This document shows positions 53,539 through 62,466 of a DNA stretch of 64,000 bases, piece after piece. Positions within the stretch are counted from its first letter, which is position 1, and every line of letters starts with the position of its first letter. This DNA comes from Cyanobacteriota bacterium erpe_2018_sw_21hr_WHONDRS-SW48-000092_B_bin.40 (GTDB lineage: Bacteria > Cyanobacteriota > Vampirovibrionia > Obscuribacterales > Obscuribacteraceae): assembly GCA_030917395.1 (NCBI GenBank), contig JAUPUU010000297.1, forward strand, positions 52,767-116,766, in the 5' to 3' direction. The position numbers and the translations under genes were made by a program. The notes under the pieces are model-generated. The model had not been told where the DNA came from, did no database searches, and was given only the letters and a program-made list of their open reading frames with translations.

Positions 53539-54670
53539 GGTCGTTTCCTGCTAAAGCCTCGGCTGAATTTAGAGCTCCATTGACTTCAATTTTTACTACT
53601 GTTCCCTTCGAGGAGGCATCCTGAACCTTACTGAGGTTGTCGCTCCAAGTAATTGTTGCCCCGATTAGATCGGCTCGCAGTCGCATATATCTTAAGCCTC
53701 GAGATTCGCCGCGGTCCTTCAGCGAAAAGCCTACGCCATCATCTATTATGCTTAATGTCAGTCGCTCGTCATTTCCTTCTAAGTTGACACGAATTGTCTT
53801 CGCCTGAGCATGCTTAGCAGCGTTATTGAGTGCCTCTTGCGCCAAGCGAAAGAGAAGCAACTCCTCAGTTTTGGTTAGACCTTCCAAATGCCTGTCTTCG
53901 ATTGTCTTGAGAAAGCGACCTTGTATTCCATTCTTGTGGCAGGTGTCTCTTGTTAGTTGATCTAACGCTGAACATAGGCCAAGATTTTCAAGGACCGATG
54001 GAAAGAGGCTTTCCATAACCTCTCTAATGTGCTTGCCAGCAGTGTCTAAAGATTGTTCAATCGAAACAAGATTGTCTTTTTTTACTGGTTGAGAATCAGG
54101 CAAGGCTAGTACTTTCGACTTGATCAGTTTGATTTCGTTGAGCACCTGATCATGCAGATCAGAAGCTAACATTCGTCTATCTGCTTCGTCTTGCTTTAAC
54201 AGTAGAAGTCTAGTTTCATTGAGCTCAGCATTTTTCATAGCTAGCTCAAAGTATCGGCTTGTTTGCCTTTCTTCTGCTTGCTTGAATGACCTGGCCATGA
54301 GGCCTAAAGCAAAGCTAATGGTGCTAGCTAAGAGACTGGCAACTAGACTTGCTGTTCCCGTAACTTGTGCTGTTAGCCAAGCAAAAAGAATGCCTAGTGC
54401 CGATAGTTGCAGGAAGACAAAAAGAAGATATTTTGACTTTACTCTCAGAGATGCTTCAAATGCAAGCAAACTCATAGCCACTGCCGAAGGTACTAGATAC
54501 CAAATAGTGGCAAGTTCTGCTGTTTGTTTTAAGGCAAATACAAATGCTAGCTCCCTGTCTAAACTAGCCAATTCACGACCGGCCAATATGGCTATAATAG
54601 CGGCTAAAGCTGGTAATACTAATCGTGAAAGATTAGTTAGTGAGCTGGCAGGTGGCTGCCTGACACTCAT
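53525..54670 (-). CDS. NarL-type sensor histidine kinase (HisKA_3)
   Basis: 381 aa. Four hydrophobic segments in the first 125 residues with little periplasmic sequence, so it may sense within the membrane. A coiled-coil linker follows, then SDLHDQV with H173, the HisKA_3 phospho-acceptor. The HATPase has an N-box (RLAQEALNNAAKHA), G1 DDGVGF and G2 GLRYMRLRA. Cognate regulator next (14-nt overlap); the preceding TPR gene overlaps by 4 nt (ATGA). Signal unknown. Confidence 0.88.
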   Translation of the reverse strand: MSVRQPPASSLTNLSRLVLPALAAIIAILAGRELASLDRELAFVFALKQTAELATIWYLVPSAVAMSLLAFEASLRVKSKYLLFVFLQLSALGILFAWLTAQVTGTASLVASLLASTISFALGLMARSFKQAEERQTSRYFELAMKNAELNETRLLLLKQDEADRRMLASDLHDQVLNEIKLIKSKVLALPDSQPVKKDNLVSIEQSLDTAGKHIREVMESLFPSVLENLGLCSALDQLTRDTCHKNGIQGRFLKTIEDRHLEGLTKTEELLLFRLAQEALNNAAKHAQAKTIRVNLEGNDERLTLSIIDDGVGFSLKDRGESRGLRYMRLRADLIGATITWSDNLSKVQDASSKGTVVKIEVNGALNSAEALAGNDHEQN

Positions 54671-55554
54671 TTTCTAACTGTTTTAACCGAGTCTGTTTTA
54701 GCCGAACCTGTTTTCGGCGAGTCTATTTTATCGAGATAAAACTTGGCTAGCCAATATTCGACTGAGTTAACAACACCATGTTTGCTAACAAACATAAACT
54801 TCTCACGGGCAACTGCCACGTCTCCGCGGCTATAAGCATCTAGCCCAAGAAAGGCCTGGCATTGCGCTAGATCATAAGTGCTGTTTTCAGCATGCTCTAG
54901 AAGTTTCTCTTGGTCTTCTTTACCAACAAAAAACTTAAAAACTGAATACGGCCAGAGCAGGCGATTCAATTTTTTCAAACTCAGCTCACTGAGCGATTTT
55001 GCTTGAATTGGTTGTTTTGAAAATTTGTAAGCAAGTACTGATAGACATGCGGCATGACCAGAGAAATCTGACTTCCATTGACTACGGTCCAGCCAGTCAA
55101 TTGTGTTTTTGGCCAAAGCACCAGGGTTATCTAGCATTAAGTAGGCCCCTGCCCGATTTACCAGGGCATACTTATCGTCTTTACTCAAAGCCAGCGCCTG
55201 ATCGAAATCAGCTATTGCTTGTTTTGGTCTAAAACTACGAAAATAGACGACACCACGAACTGTGTAGGCCAATGGATTTTTACTGTCTATTTTTATGGCT
55301 TGATTGAGGTCATTAATAGCAGCATCATACTTCTTGAGCTCACTATAGGCGGTGCCTCGGTCGACCAGAGCAGTTGCAGAATTGGATGCCTTAAGGGCTT
55401 GGGTAAACTCGTCAACTGCTAATTTGTATTGCTCTCGGTTGAGAAAGTCTTTGCCCACGGCATAGTGTCTGTCATACTCGGCAGAAGCTTGGGCCGCTGG
55501 CATAAAACTAGTGATGCAGACGGCTAACGACAAAACACTTTTGAGAATATTCAT
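54667..55554 (-). CDS. Exported TPR protein in a two-component operon
   Basis: 295 aa. Signal peptide (cleavage near AAQASAE) followed by at least three TPR units (YDRHYAVGKDFLNREQYKLA; ALVDRGTAYSELKKYDAAINDL; PLAYTVRGVVYFRSFRPKQAI). The mature protein would be periplasmic, suited to act as a sensor accessory for the membrane kinase. AGGG 8 nt before ATG 55554 puts the start 9 codons inside the track ORF. Stop TGA overlaps the kinase ATG. Confidence 0.75.
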   Translation of the reverse strand: MNILKSVLSLAVCITSFMPAAQASAEYDRHYAVGKDFLNREQYKLAVDEFTQALKASNSATALVDRGTAYSELKKYDAAINDLNQAIKIDSKNPLAYTVRGVVYFRSFRPKQAIADFDQALALSKDDKYALVNRAGAYLMLDNPGALAKNTIDWLDRSQWKSDFSGHAACLSVLAYKFSKQPIQAKSLSELSLKKLNRLLWPYSVFKFFVGKEDQEKLLEHAENSTYDLAQCQAFLGLDAYSRGDVAVAREKFMFVSKHGVVNSVEYWLAKFYLDKIDSPKTGSAKTDSVKTVRK

Positions 55555-55744
55555 GGTTTTTCCCTGGACGCCACTTGCCAATTCTAGACCTCCCAGAGCA
55601 AAACAAGCCTTATTGTGAATCTTATCTTTAAAGCCATATGTTACTGCTGCTTTACAAGCTTCGCGTGGTTATCGGCCACCTGCTTCATAACCGTGGTTAT
55701 GGGTATGAAATTTATGGCGTTTATTATTATTCTTGGGGGCTGAT

Positions 55745-58378
55745 GTGCAGGGTGGTTGGTCTAATGCAGATAGTGATTGGCAGCTAAAGCGGCTCCAACA
55801 TGATTCGGTCAAAACTGTAGACAAAGCTGTGCAGACTATGCGTGGAGTTCTGCAGGAAGACATTATCGCCCACGGCCAAGAATACGAGAAAATGTTTGGC
55901 AAGTCTTCGGCGCAATACAACGAGTATCTCAACATGGTTATGGAGAAACTCGAACAGCTGGGTGTTGCACCCAAACAGGTTATTGAATGGCTCAATCAAG
56001 CAGCTTCTGATGGCGCAATACCAGTCAGTCAGTATGGAACAGATCGCGATTCTCAGTCTGAGACCATACCGCAGATACGTGCTGAGCCAATTCCGTATGA
56101 CCAGCAACTACAACCACAGGTTGATTTTGATAGCTTCGCTCGGCTCGAGGCTGCAGCGTCGCAAGCTTTGGCCGTTGGTACTAATCCGACTCCAGCGTCC
56201 GCTTTACCATTCTCGGCTTTTCCGGCGGCCCAGGTGCCAGCACCGTTGCCAACTCCAACCTCTTTTCCTTCTGCACAGCCTGATTCGAGTCAGTCTCCAA
56301 ACCTTTCTGGCCTACAGGCGCCCGCTCCTACTACCCAACCGACATTTCAATCTTCATTACTGAGTAATTCTGCCGCTTGGGGTTCGCCAACGCCGGGTCA
56401 GACTCCTACTAAGCCAGCAGCTGTAGCTGAGGCCTGGGGTTTGGGAGATTCGGTTGAGAGTGAGCCCGCTAATCAATCTCCCGCTTCTGCATGGGCCTCG
56501 ACGCAGCCTGAGTCTCCAGCTACTTCTCCTAAGAGCACCTCTAGTTGGGGAACCCCAGAACCAAACAATTCCAATAGCCTCAAATCAGCTCTCGGTATGG
56601 CTGCTTCGCCGGTTGTCCAGTCTGTCAGTCCTAAACCACCGGAACCGGCGGAGGAAGAGTTTAACTATGAGACAACTTGGCAAGCGGTTCCCGTTGCATC
56701 AGCGCCATTTTCGCCAGCAACTACGACTAATCTAGTGCCACAGGAACCGGCTTGGAATGCCGCTCCTGCTCCTAGTGCTCCGTCCGCGCCACAAGTATCA
56801 CCTTGGAATGCTGCTCCTGCTCCATCTGCTGCAGTTCCTTCTGCTCCTGCTGCGCCGCAAGAACCAGTTTGGAACGCCGCTCCTGTTGCTAGTGCTCCTG
56901 CAGCGCCACAAGCATCAGCTTGGAGCGCTGCTCCCGTGTCTCCTGCTTCAAGTCCAGTGGCGCCCATATCGCCAATTGCGCCGGCAAACAATTCGGTCAA
57001 CCCAATTGCTATCACCGCTCAAGGAAATGCGCCTAGTGCTAGCTCCAGTCAAGCCTTCACACAGTGGGGGGCGCCTACAAGCGTATCTCCTCCATCGCAG
57101 CCGACAGCACCGGCTGAGTCTCCCTGGGTGACTGCAGCACCTTCAGCATCGCCAGCGCCGGTCGCTGCAACGAACCCAATAGGTTCCTCTGGTCCAGGAT
57201 GGGCCTCAAGTGCGCCGACTACTTCTGCCGCGGCGCCTTCAAACCAGGCACAACAAGTCGCTCCCACTTCAACTGCGGGGTGGGCTTCTCCTGCGATCCA
57301 ATCTGCCCCAGCCGTAGCTTCCCCTGCACAAAATCAACAAACGGCAGGCTGGCACGCCACCCCAGCATCCTCGGTTACGGCACAAGTTCCAATTTCTGTT
57401 CCTGTTCCAGCTCCTGTTCCAATTCAGGCTCCTGCTGCACCAGCAGTGGCATTGGCCGAGTCAAATTGGAACACTCCCGCGCCAGGAACCCAAGCGGCCG
57501 CGCCTGAACCGCTAGTGGTAGCACCCGAACCCGAGTCGCCATGGACTGCTGCGGCTCACTCGCTTGCTGCGGAATCTCAGTGGGCCGCACCACCATTCCC
57601 GATACCCTCACCGACTCTTGGGCCCGCACTGACACCTGCATTGATGGCAGGGCCGATGATGGCGCCGATTTCGCAAGCGGCACCATTGCCACCTGCTCCC
57701 GCTCCTATAGCTGCTCCAGTTCCAGTTTCTACTCCAGCACCACTGCCGTCTCCTGTTTCTGCCCCAGCTCCCGTTCGACCGTCGGCTCCAGCACCAGTGA
57801 CAACACAAGCTCCTGTATTCGCGGCACCTCAGGTGTCGCCAGTGGCTGTGCCACCATCACCTTGGGGTGCGGTTCCTGCTCCCGCTCCTGTCCCTGTTCC
57901 AGCTCCAGTTCCAGCTCCAGTTCCCGTTCCAGTTCCTGCTTCGGCACCATTTCCTATGCAAGCTGTAGCGCCAGTGGTTTCGGTTGCACCGGTGATACCT
58001 GTAGCCACTCAAATGCCAGCCAATGACCAGTCTCCAACCAGTCCGACGACGCGACCGAGTTTTGGTGGTTGGCCAGCTGGACCGGTGCCCAATCCTTATG
58101 CGACCCAAGATGCAATGCAGAGACCGTCTCAACCGCAACAACAACAGCCAGTGCAGCAGCCACAACAAATGCAGCAGCCACCATCACCTCCTACATATGG
58201 TTGGGCACAGCCTCAACAACAACAGCAGATGCCCACCCACCCAATTGCTGCTCCGCATTATCAGAATCCTGGAAATGGTAATGGCAATGGAAATGGTAGT
58301 GGTGGCAATGGCCATCAAATGCAGAGGCCAGAAGAAAGAGAAGAGCCGAGTTATGATCCTGCTACAGCCTGGGACTAG
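55745..58378 (+). CDS. Pro/Ala/Trp-repeat protein of unknown function
   Basis: About 877 aa. A folded, helical N-terminus (about 1-110; LQHDSVKTVDKAVQTMRGVL, YNEYLNMVMEKLEQLGVAP) is followed by about 650 residues of Pro/Ala/Ser/Val with Trp every 15-30 residues (AWG, SWG, PWN). Then come Pro-Val-Pro-Ala runs, a Gln-rich stretch, a GNGNGNGN block and an acidic end. Disordered scaffold or surface protein are both possible. The track starts at TTG 55733; GTG 55745 has GGGGG 5 nt in front. The periodic sequence keeps other frames open, which explains the shadow ORFs here. Confidence 0.65.
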   Translation: MQGGWSNADSDWQLKRLQHDSVKTVDKAVQTMRGVLQEDIIAHGQEYEKMFGKSSAQYNEYLNMVMEKLEQLGVAPKQVIEWLNQAASDGAIPVSQYGTDRDSQSETIPQIRAEPIPYDQQLQPQVDFDSFARLEAAASQALAVGTNPTPASALPFSAFPAAQVPAPLPTPTSFPSAQPDSSQSPNLSGLQAPAPTTQPTFQSSLLSNSAAWGSPTPGQTPTKPAAVAEAWGLGDSVESEPANQSPASAWASTQPESPATSPKSTSSWGTPEPNNSNSLKSALGMAASPVVQSVSPKPPEPAEEEFNYETTWQAVPVASAPFSPATTTNLVPQEPAWNAAPAPSAPSAPQVSPWNAAPAPSAAVPSAPAAPQEPVWNAAPVASAPAAPQASAWSAAPVSPASSPVAPISPIAPANNSVNPIAITAQGNAPSASSSQAFTQWGAPTSVSPPSQPTAPAESPWVTAAPSASPAPVAATNPIGSSGPGWASSAPTTSAAAPSNQAQQVAPTSTAGWASPAIQSAPAVASPAQNQQTAGWHATPASSVTAQVPISVPVPAPVPIQAPAAPAVALAESNWNTPAPGTQAAAPEPLVVAPEPESPWTAAAHSLAAESQWAAPPFPIPSPTLGPALTPALMAGPMMAPISQAAPLPPAPAPIAAPVPVSTPAPLPSPVSAPAPVRPSAPAPVTTQAPVFAAPQVSPVAVPPSPWGAVPAPAPVPVPAPVPAPVPVPVPASAPFPMQAVAPVVSVAPVIPVATQMPANDQSPTSPTTRPSFGGWPAGPVPNPYATQDAMQRPSQPQQQQPVQQPQQMQQPPSPPTYGWAQPQQQQQMPTHPIAAPHYQNPGNGNGNGNGSGGNGHQMQRPEEREEPSYDPATAWD
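56753..56971 (+). repeat. W-N/S-A-A-P tandem repeat
   Basis: Units begin with TGG at 56753, 56804, 56870 and 56921 (51, 66 and 51 bp apart), encoding WNAAPAPSAPSAPQ-type 17- or 22-residue units in frame. Confidence 0.65.
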
Positions 58379-58394
58379 CAGCTAAGCCCTGTTT

Positions 58395-58832
58395 CTACGG
58401 CAGCAGCATTGTCATCTTTTCCACAAATTGTTCTGGTGGCAAGTAGCCGGAAATGCTAGTCACCAATTTACCCTGAGCATCTATCACTAAGACCGTTGGA
58501 TAGCCGCTAATTTTGTATGGTTTCAATTCGGCTGCGTTGATGCTGGCATGAAGTTTGAGCCAAATAAATCGATCACCCAGCTCTGACACCAAGCCTGGGT
58601 TTTGGAAGGTCTCATGCTCAAGACGGTTACACCAGTGGCAATTGTCAGTGTATACATCAACGATGATGAGCTTATGTTTCTGTCTGGCCGAAATCTTGCT
58701 GTTATTTAGATTCGACTGCCACTGCAATTGCCGCTTTGCTGAATCAACTTTATGCTGTGGATGAGCTAAACAATTGACTTGGCAAGTACCGATCAAAGTA
58801 AGGAGCAGCGACAATATCAGGGTGGGTCGCAT
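58395..58832 (-). CDS. Periplasmic thioredoxin-like protein (CHWC)
   Basis: 145 aa. Signal peptide (cleavage near VNCLAH), then a thioredoxin fold with CHWC (DNCHWCNRL) and cis-Pro in SGYPTVLVI. Related to DsbD-gamma/thioredoxin_7 domains; likely a disulfide reductase or isomerase in the periplasm. Starts directly after the stop of the SRPBCC gene (TAGATG), so they form one operon. Confidence 0.8.
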   Translation of the reverse strand: MRPTLILSLLLTLIGTCQVNCLAHPQHKVDSAKRQLQWQSNLNNSKISARQKHKLIIVDVYTDNCHWCNRLEHETFQNPGLVSELGDRFIWLKLHASINAAELKPYKISGYPTVLVIDAQGKLVTSISGYLPPEQFVEKMTMLLP

Positions 58833-59441
58833 CTAGTCAGCCACTCGATTTTCGCTAGAGTGTCTAACGACTTTGGCACCATCGCTTATTGATTGAAAAT
58901 CAGGATGGGCCGATATTGAACAGTGGTCTTCGCTCTCTACCCAAGCTTTAAGGCTATCGAGGCGGCGACGAATATCCTTGAGTATTGATGAGCCTGCTAC
59001 TTCTTTAGCAAAAGGCAACCATACTTTTGGCTCACTATAGGTGTTTAACTTAACTTCGGTTCTCTCGCCATTGCCAAGCGGAGTCAATATCCATGAGCCT
59101 TCAAAGGCCTTTAGTTTCTCTGAGGAAAGTAAGGCAAAATCTATGCGCTTGTAGGGTGTTTCTACTTCTTTGTAGGTACAGTGTGCATTACCGATCACTG
59201 GAAGTTCACTAAAGTGTTCATCCATAACCGCTACACCGTCATGGTGTGAAACTACTTTTCTTCTGTGTGGCTCTTGAACACGTGAATGCTGAATTGCTTC
59301 AAAAACCGCTTTGGGAGAGGCATCTATTACTACGCTTGACTCTACTCCACGATGTGCTTTTGGGACAGCGAAGGCCGCACTACTGCTAGAGGCAGCTACT
59401 AGTACCAAGGCGAGAAGCAATTTATTTAGTCTTGTTGTCAT
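58833..59441 (-). CDS. Exported SRPBCC-domain protein
   Basis: 202 aa. Signal peptide (VLVAASSSSAAFAV), then a START/SRPBCC-type fold: SVVIDASPKAVFEAIQH, a middle AFEGSWILTPLGNGERTEVKL, and a long C-terminal helix. Family members bind lipids or hydrophobic ligands; a substrate cannot be named. The track GTG 59444 is followed at once by ATG 59441, used here. No clear Shine-Dalgarno sequence; a triple 11-bp repeat lies 14 bp upstream. Confidence 0.7.
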   Translation of the reverse strand: MTTRLNKLLLALVLVAASSSSAAFAVPKAHRGVESSVVIDASPKAVFEAIQHSRVQEPHRRKVVSHHDGVAVMDEHFSELPVIGNAHCTYKEVETPYKRIDFALLSSEKLKAFEGSWILTPLGNGERTEVKLNTYSEPKVWLPFAKEVAGSSILKDIRRRLDSLKAWVESEDHCSISAHPDFQSISDGAKVVRHSSENRVAD

Positions 59442-59454
59442 CACGTTTGTTCTG

Positions 59455-59487
59455 AAAGGATTTCAAAAGGATTCCAAAAGGATTTCA
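59455..59487 (-). repeat. Three 11-bp tandem repeats before the SRPBCC gene
   Basis: AAAGGATTTCA, AAAGGATTCCA, AAAGGATTTCA (plus strand), exactly 11 bp each, one substitution. Read on the gene's strand they give TCCTTT three times just before the start codon. The spacing is one DNA turn, fit for a cooperative binding site; on RNA, TCCTTT resembles the anti-Shine-Dalgarno sequence. Confidence 0.65.
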
Positions 59488-59731
59488 CTGGCCATAAATG
59501 GCCAAACCAAGCTGTCAATTCGCAACTATTATTGCTCATTGCTAATGATAACTGTGCGTTGACAATATTTAGGAGTTTTTAAAATAACAGATGTCAGCAT
59601 ATAGCTATTTGATAGCGAAACATTATTCACGAAAAAGCTCATAAGCTTTTGCTTGTTTACCTAAGCGAACAAGAGCGCGAGTAATACTATAATGGTGACG
59701 ATATTTCTGATTTGAGCGTTGAGGATAAACC

Positions 59732-60175
59732 ATGAACCGGCAATTTATACTTTCAAGAGCAAACTCTTTGAAAGGCCTGGCCATTGCTGCTTGGTCGTGG
59801 GTTATCGGTTATGCCTTACCTGTGCTGGCTCAGAAGCAACCAGCTGGAACGGTTATTGCAGCTGAAGTGAAAGGGTTGCCTACCCATGAGAACAGCGGAT
59901 TTCTTGACGGTCTATTCACGACAATTAACTACGTAACTGGCTTTGCTCTCGCTGGAGCCCTGATTTTTGGATTGATTTGGCTTCTACAGCGTCGCAATGT
60001 GGCAGAAGATGCAGAGCAGGAAGCTACCCCAGCCTCTGAAAATAGCGACTCTACAGCTGGTGCTCCAGAGTCAGATGCTAACAAAGAAGAAACTTCTGCA
60101 GCAGATTCTAAGAGCACTGAAGAATCAGCTGAGAACAGCGAAGATAAAGCAGCCGAAGATAAAGCAGCTAACTAA
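59732..60175 (+). CDS. Small membrane protein with acidic tail
   Basis: 147 aa. Signal-like N-terminus (cleavage near PVLAQ), one transmembrane segment (about residues 65-86, GFALAGALIFGLIWLLQ), then about 60 residues rich in Glu, Ala, Ser and Asp without structure. GAGGATAAACC before the ATG. Family not recognised. Its stop overlaps the stop of the convergent PilB-like gene (CTAA). Confidence 0.6.
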   Translation: MNRQFILSRANSLKGLAIAAWSWVIGYALPVLAQKQPAGTVIAAEVKGLPTHENSGFLDGLFTTINYVTGFALAGALIFGLIWLLQRRNVAEDAEQEATPASENSDSTAGAPESDANKEETSAADSKSTEESAENSEDKAAEDKAAN

Positions 60176-61731
60176 TTCTCACTAAGATTCGATAGTTTAG
60201 CTTGGGCTATAGCTCCGGCTGAATTGGGGTCTGTGAATCGCATTGAAATTGCCACCATTTCGCCATTGTCGGTTGGAATGGTTGTAATTCTAAGTTCGAC
60301 TTCGTCTTCTTCGACTCGCGTCGTAAACTTCTTGTCTTGTGGTTTCACAAGTTCTTGAGGATTTAGACCGGCAATGACTTTATACGAACCAACTAGCGCT
60401 CCATGTATCTCTAAGGGCAACATACAATCAGCTAAAAGTTCTCCATGGAGGAAGTAGCGCAGTGAGACACCGCTAACATCAGGTTCTAGGTGAATATCAG
60501 AGCAGCGTTTCTGTGTGGCCTTTCCAATAATTTCATGAGCCAACAGCATTACCGAAGCATTCTGTGCTTCTTTCATGCGATTGATGTCAGTCTCTTCTTC
60601 ACTCCCACCGAGTTCTGACTCAACAACATCCTCAAGCAGCTTTCGGCTAGCACTAGCATTCATAGCACCAAGACTAGATTCGATTAGATGGCTAGTTACA
60701 TTGGCGACGGCAGTTTGCATTGCATTTTCAGCCTGAGCTACCTGCTCTCTTGCTGTTGCTGCCGCTATATCTGTTGAAACTTGCAGCGGATCGGCAGCTG
60801 GTTTAGCCTCTGTCACTATCGGCGGTGCTACTACTGCTGCGGTAACGGGCTCGGCTACTGGTACTGGCTCTGGTGCTGCTATAACAGGTGCTAAACTCGC
60901 TGGTTCCATAATTGGTGCTACAACGACTTCAGGAATTGGTTCCACAAGTGAGGCGGTAATTACATCGGCAATTACTGATGCTTCGGCTGAAACCTCTATG
61001 ACTAATGGCTGAGCCTGTTCAGTTGCAGCGACTGGTGCCATAGGGCTATCCATATCGTCATCATCATCGTCACCAAAAAGTGATTGAAGATGTTTTTTTG
61101 CTGGTACGCGAGGAGATACTTTTTTCTCCAAGGCATCGGCTTGAGCAATTACACTGGCTGGAAGAGTAAACTCTTCACTTAAAGTACTAGCAGTGTGACT
61201 AAGTTCAACAGTGTGACCCAATTCCCCAGTATGACCGAGTTCAGTAGAGTGACTAAGCTCGGCAATTTCAGGCGCTTCTACTGGTAGTGCAGTAGTCACC
61301 TCATACAACTGCTTCATACAGAATTCAAATTCGTCAGCTGTGCAAACTAGTTGCTTAAGATGGCCGCTTCGCAACTCAACACGCAATGTATCTAAGGCAA
61401 TTAAGTCGTCGGGGTTGACCATAGCTACAGTGAAATGTGTACCTGAACTTGCCACTGGTATAAGTTTGAACTTGTATTTAGTTTCCATAGAAACCAAATC
61501 AGCAATCTCACGCTCCGGGACGTTTTGGGAAAGGGAGATGAAATTGACGCCGAATTGCAGTTCAAGAGAATCTTTCAGTTGGTGATAGGTAACCAATCCC
61601 AACCGATCCAAAATTAATGTCAGCCTATCGCCGGACCTGGATTGCTCCTCCATGGCACTGGCGAGCTCTTCAGCGGTAATTATGCCGATGTCGACCAGTA
61701 GGTCGCCAATCTCGTTACCACTGACGGACAT
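60172..61731 (-). CDS. PilB/GspE-like protein without the ATPase core
   Basis: About 519 aa. N-terminal MshEN domain (about 5-150; IGDLLVDIGIITAEELASAM, FGVNFISLSQNVP) as in PilB/GspE/MshE. A Pro/Ala/Val/Glu linker follows, with a six-residue repeat. The C-terminal part (about 400-500) matches the N2 subdomain of secretion ATPases (HEIIGKATQKRCSDIHLEP, GLNPQELVKPQDKKF, ITTIPTDNGEMVAISMRF), then the chain ends: no Walker A or B, no Asp/His boxes. It cannot be a motor; perhaps a c-di-GMP-responsive subunit or competitor of a real PilB. AGGAG 5 nt before ATG 61731 sets the start 11 codons inside the track ORF. Confidence 0.75.
   Translation of the reverse strand: MSVSGNEIGDLLVDIGIITAEELASAMEEQSRSGDRLTLILDRLGLVTYHQLKDSLELQFGVNFISLSQNVPEREIADLVSMETKYKFKLIPVASSGTHFTVAMVNPDDLIALDTLRVELRSGHLKQLVCTADEFEFCMKQLYEVTTALPVEAPEIAELSHSTELGHTGELGHTVELSHTASTLSEEFTLPASVIAQADALEKKVSPRVPAKKHLQSLFGDDDDDDMDSPMAPVAATEQAQPLVIEVSAEASVIADVITASLVEPIPEVVVAPIMEPASLAPVIAAPEPVPVAEPVTAAVVAPPIVTEAKPAADPLQVSTDIAAATAREQVAQAENAMQTAVANVTSHLIESSLGAMNASASRKLLEDVVESELGGSEEETDINRMKEAQNASVMLLAHEIIGKATQKRCSDIHLEPDVSGVSLRYFLHGELLADCMLPLEIHGALVGSYKVIAGLNPQELVKPQDKKFTTRVEEDEVELRITTIPTDNGEMVAISMRFTDPNSAGAIAQAKLSNLSEN
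61192..61263 (-). repeat. Four 18-bp in-frame repeats in the PilB-like linker
   Basis: Four exact-length units encoding ELSHST, ELGHTG, ELGHTV, ELSHTA. The DNA period is 18 bp with few substitutions. Confidence 0.75.
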
Positions 61732-61884
61732 CGAATCTCCTGGCGAAATTGTTGTAGGGTTCATCTGTGCGGGAATCCGATTGAATTAATACGTTTGACC
61801 ATAGAAGATCAAACAGGTCTTATTATTTGTTTTCCCGATGGAAAATGCTGCTAAACCTGAGCTTTATTGTATTTGCTCAAAAAC

Positions 61885-62418
61885 TTAAGGCTTTACGAGC
61901 ACCCTGGGCACAATTTCAATCAACGGTTTTGCTGACGTCTGGTCAGCGACAATATCAGCCACTGAGTAATGGCAATGTTCATGGGGTCTGACAAAGTCGA
62001 TATTGACGTCACCCATTCCAGCGGCTAGAGCACGATAGGCCTCTTTGGCGGCCGGGGCATCAAAGCGACTTAAAATAGCGGTGGCATAGAGCCTTCCAGC
62101 CGGGCTACCATTGGCAATGATCCATTCTAGGTCAGCGCGAGCTGGAGCACCGAGCTTAATTGCCGCGTTAAGGGAGGGCGCAATTTTGCTGCTCTTCAAG
62201 CTGGCTTCTTCCAGCTGCTTTGCCATAGCAATAGCGGTTAGAGCCGGGTTCATCTGGCGACTGGGCTGCTCATCTTTGACTTCAGAGCTTGATTGCACTG
62301 TGTTCGGTAAGGCTGAGCCAGTCAAAGATGGGCCAAATTGAGCTGAAGCTGCCGGCATAAAGCAAAGCGACAAAGCTATAAGGCTTGATGCAATAAAAGA
62401 TTTGCTTTCAAGATTCAT
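61885..62418 (-). CDS. Exported protein of unknown function
   Basis: 177 aa. Signal peptide (cleavage near ASAQFG). The mature part has a HEAT-like helical pair (ARADLEWIIANGSPAGRLYATAILSRFDAPAAKEAYRAL), then a His-rich turn (RPHEHCHYS) that could bind metal. Family not recognised; possibly in the same transcript as FKBP upstream (48 bp). Confidence 0.55.
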   Translation of the reverse strand: MNLESKSFIASSLIALSLCFMPAASAQFGPSLTGSALPNTVQSSSEVKDEQPSRQMNPALTAIAMAKQLEEASLKSSKIAPSLNAAIKLGAPARADLEWIIANGSPAGRLYATAILSRFDAPAAKEAYRALAAGMGDVNIDFVRPHEHCHYSVADIVADQTSAKPLIEIVPRVLVKP

Positions 62419-62466
62419 GCTTTGTCGCTCTGTATTTACTTAGGGCTGCTCTATTGTTTCTGCAGA

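Noticed and set aside
56665-58281. Many long ORFs in all frames (e.g. 57541-58026 +, 57375-57692 -)
   Set aside because: They mirror the GC-biased codon repeats of the Pro/Ala protein; composition is Ser/Cys- or Leu/Glu-periodic and no ribosome sites fit.
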